A stretch of DNA of 13,964 bases, taken from assembly GCA_943704415.1 (NCBI GenBank), contig CALSCO010002256.1, positions 1 to 13,964 on the forward strand, in the 5' to 3' direction. The notes beneath the pieces are model-generated. The model saw only the letters and a program-made list of their open reading frames with translations. It was not told where the DNA came from and ran no database searches. Every line of letters starts with the position of its first letter. Position 1 is the first letter of the stretch. This DNA is from Parvularia atlantis. Lineage: Eukaryota; Opisthokonta; Rotosphaerida. A program made the position numbers and the translations under genes. Shown here piece by piece: positions 11,364 to 13,964 of this stretch.

Positions 11364-13964
11364 ATGGAGGCGACGCCGCTCCGCGCAGCCCCTGGAGTGC
11401 GGATGCGCCGCGCCTGATTGCGGCGCGCCCGCTCACGCCCGCGCCCCCCGCGCGTGCCGCCGCAGTCGGTGCTCGTGAACCGCACCGCGGGCGCGTCCAC
11501 GGCCGCGGCCGCGCGCCGCCTGCCGCCCGAGGCGGTCGCGTACATGCGCGAGAGCATGCTGCAGGACGAGCCCGTGTGGTTCGACATCGACTGGGTGGCC
11601 GGGCTGGACCTGCCGATGCCCGCGGCCGGTGCGCGGGGCGCGCGCGCGCACGGAAGTTGCGCGTGCGTGACGTGTGCGCTGTGTCGCACAGACGAGGTCG
11701 ACCGGCCCGATGCAGGCCGCACGCCGCCGGGCCACGCGCTGCAGCCGCTCGGTGCCACGCCGCCGGCGCGCGCCCCCGCCCCGGGCGACGACGACAGCTT
11801 CCCGCCGCCGCTCCAGCAGCTGCAGCGGCGCCTGCTGGACGACGACTCGCCGTCGCCCGAGCGCGATGCGGCCGCGCAGCGGGCCGGGCGTGGCGCCGAG
11901 GACGGCAGCGGTGACGCAGACGACGACGACGACGACGACGACGACGAGGGCTTCGACATCGTCCCGGCGTCGATCCACCGCAGCCACTTCCGCGCCTCGT
12001 CCTCCTCGTCCTCGCCCGCGCCGTCCCACCCCGGCAGCAACGCCGAGACGGTGCGTGCGCATGGCCCCGCGTGCTTCGCGAGGCCGATGCGCGCCGCACA
12101 CGACGCGCCAGTACCTTGACCGCCTCGCGAGCGACGGCGGCGTATCGTCGGTCACGGTGCAGCGATGCGTCGCGGCGCAGCGCTGTGCGTCCGTCTGCGG
12201 CAGCTCCCCTCGCCCACCGCGCGCCTCACGCGCCCGCGCCGCGCCGCAGTCTTCATCGACTTTTACTACCACCACTTTCTCTACCTGACGCGGCGGCAGG
12301 AGCGCCTGCAGCAGCTGCGGGCGTACTGCGACCGGCACCGCTTCCCCGCCGACCTGCGCGAGCGCCTGTTTGAGAGCTTCCGCCAGCGCGAGACCAAGAT
12401 GCTGCGGCAGCGCCGGCGCCAGATCAAGGTCTCGCAGTTCCAGATCATGTGGCAGATCGGGCGCGGGCACTACGGCCAGGCATGCGGCGGTGAGTGCGCG
12501 GCGCGGTGTGCGTCTGACCCTGTGGCGGCCAGGTCTTCCTCGCGACGAAGAAGGACACGCATGAGGTGTGCGCAATCAAGCGCATGCGCAAGTCGTTCCT
12601 GCTGTCGAGCGACCGCGTGCGCCTCTTGTCGTCCGCACCGGCGACGCAGCTCACACACGCGCGCACGCACGCACAGACCGACAGCGTCATGACCGAGCGC
12701 GACATCCTCAGCGCGGCCGACTCGGAGTGGCTCGTCAAGCTGCTGTACTCGTTCCAGGATGCCGAATACCTGTACCTGGCGATGGTGCGCCCCCGGCACA
12801 CCGCGCGCGTCAGGCGTCTGACCGGCGTCGCGCAGGAGTACGTCCCCGGCGGCGACTTGCGCTCGCTGCTGCGTGACTTTGGTGCGCACAGGGTAGGCGC
12901 AGCGCGCGGCCGCTCATTTGTGGACGCTGGCAGGCGTGCTGCCTGAGGCGCATGCGACGTTTTACATGGCCGAGATGGTCGCGGCCGTTGCGACGCTGCA
13001 CTCGATCGGCTACTTCCACCGCGACATCAAGCCTGAGAACTGGCTGATCGACGCGACGGGCCATCTCAAGCTGACCGACTTTGGCCTGTCCAAGAGCGGT
13101 ATGATCAAGAAGTTTGTGCAGCACTGGTCGGCGAAGGTAGCGCGCCCGAGCCGGTCGTACGCGCGTGTTTCACGCGCGTGCCCGCTCGCCCAGATGGCCG
13201 GGTTTCGGCCCGTGCGGCGCAACCGCAGCATCGCCGAGCTCAAGGAGTGCCACTGGCAGCGCCAGCGCGAGCTGCAGCGCGAGCGGAGCCAGCGCAGGCG
13301 CGACAAGGGCGTGCGGGTGCGCGGTGCCGCCCCCCTGGCTGTCTGGTCGCCCTGACGCGCAAAGAACGAGCACAGGCCTTCTCGCGCGTCGGCTCGCCCG
13401 ACTACATGGCGCCCGAGGTGCTGGCCAGCCTCGGCTACGACTACATGGTCGACTACTGGGCGCTCGGGTGCATCCTGTACGAGATGCTTGCGGGTGCGTG
13501 TGCGCGCGGCAGTCGGCGCTCTCTGAGCGCGGGGCGCAGGCATCGGGCCGTTCTCGGGCTACACGACCGAGGAGGTCTTCCAAAACATTCTCGACTTTGA
13601 GACGACACTCACCCGGCCCGTGTTTGACCACGACGACGGCGTCGAGGGCGGCGAGGCGATCGGCGACGCGGCGTGGGACGTTATCACGCGGTGAGTCAGG
13701 CGCGCATGAAGTTGCCGATGCTGACGGCCCAGCGCAGCCTGCTCGTGCAGCACAACAAGCGCCTTGGACGCGGGCCGGCGGGCCTCGAGGCACTCCAGGG
13801 GCACACGCTGTTCCGCGGGCTCGACTGGGAGCGGCTGCGCGCCATGACGGTGCGGCGGCCATTTGCGCATCATGGCACAGCTTCTGATGCAATGTGGCGG
13901 TGACAGGACCTCCCGTTCAAGCCGAACCTGAAGCACTCGCTCGACACGACGTACTTTGACCCGA
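11364..13964 (+). CDS. DBF2: NDR-family kinase, Sid2/Dbf2 type (3' partial)
   Basis: AGC kinase like Sid2/Dbf2, the Mob1-dependent last kinase of the septation-initiation/mitotic-exit pathway. Exons: 11364-11396, 11466-11628, 11692-12050, 12112-12184, 12250-12479, 12533-12616, 12677-12784, 12836-12881, 12934-13136, 13194-13310, 13376-13493, 13540-13690, 13738-13849, 13907-13964+; at least 618 aa, and the hydrophobic motif lies beyond the edge. The N-terminal 200 residues are low-complexity with nine Asp in a row. A Mob-binding-type helix region follows ([20 protein letters not shown], about 210-230). Kinase landmarks: GRGHYGQ (280-286), K302, TERDIL (E321), [16 protein letters not shown] (D396), DFG (D414), the NDR insert with a basic [16 protein letters not shown] stretch, [12 protein letters not shown] (S475 aligns with the activation-loop phosphosite), VDYWALGC. 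Intron 5 is GC-AG. Donor 10 could be 13311 or 13317. Confidence 0.88.
11919..11945 (+). repeat. GAC trinucleotide repeat (nine Asp)
   Basis: Nine uninterrupted GAC codons give a poly-aspartate run in the disordered N-terminus of the DBF2-like kinase. It is likely length-variable between strains. Confidence 0.85.
12480..12532 (+). other. GC-AG intron in DBF2-like kinase (intron 5)
   Basis: This intron splits the invariant glycine loop: [15 protein letters not shown]. Only CAG|GCATGC as donor with GGCCAG as acceptor restores it; GT sequences inside are in the wrong phase. It has 53 nt and a CTGAC branch site. This is the strongest GC-AG case in the window. Confidence 0.85.

Noticed and set aside
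13311-13364. AAAG acceptor in the DBF2-like kinase (GCGCAAAG)
   Set aside because: It gives the wrong phase; the CACAG ending at 13375 joins in frame to [13 protein letters not shown].

Overview
The window is nuclear DNA from a very compact, very GC-rich fungus, most likely a basidiomycete. This rests on protein content (Mdm31, TFIIIC tau95, a Dcr2-type phosphatase, a Nak1/Kic1 kinase and a Sid2/Dbf2 kinase), on GC of roughly two thirds or more by eye, and on many tiny introns. A small-genome lineage such as Ustilaginomycotina is possible, but the sequence does not fix the genus. There are no mobile elements, CRISPR arrays, rRNA or tRNA genes.

Seven protein genes fill 546-13964, alternating - + - + - + +: (A) Dcr2-like metallophosphoesterase, 546-2202 minus; (B) Mdm31, 2256-4703 plus; (C) TFIIIC subunit Tfc1/Sfc1, 4739-6834 minus; (D) otubain, 6852-7739 plus; (E) Sub1/PC4 coactivator, 7769-8359 minus; (F) Nak1/Kic1-type Ste20 kinase, 8426-11334 plus; (G) Sid2/Dbf2-type NDR kinase, 11364 to the right edge, plus, 3' end missing. 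Positions 1-545 hold no gene that I can support. The gene models need 57 introns of 43-86 nt. They were placed by keeping conserved protein motifs in frame across a very uniform signal: donor GTGCG, branch CTGAC or CTCAC, acceptor CAG. In every complete model the exon lengths sum to a whole number of codons.

The six gaps between neighbouring coding regions are 53, 35, 17, 29, 66 and 29 bp, so promoters and 3' ends must be shared or must overlap neighbouring genes. A/B, C/D and E/F are head-to-head pairs; B/C and D/E are tail-to-tail.

The products fit a housekeeping and morphogenesis set: RNA polymerase III assembly (C), Pol II/Pol III coactivation (E), mitochondrial inner-membrane organisation (B), deubiquitination (D), phosphatase signalling (A), and two kinases from the sister MOR/RAM and SIN/MEN pathways side by side (F, G). 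The main points of interest are the GTGCG splice donor, the high share of GC-AG introns, the compaction, a substituted metal ligand in A, and the tandem kinase pair.
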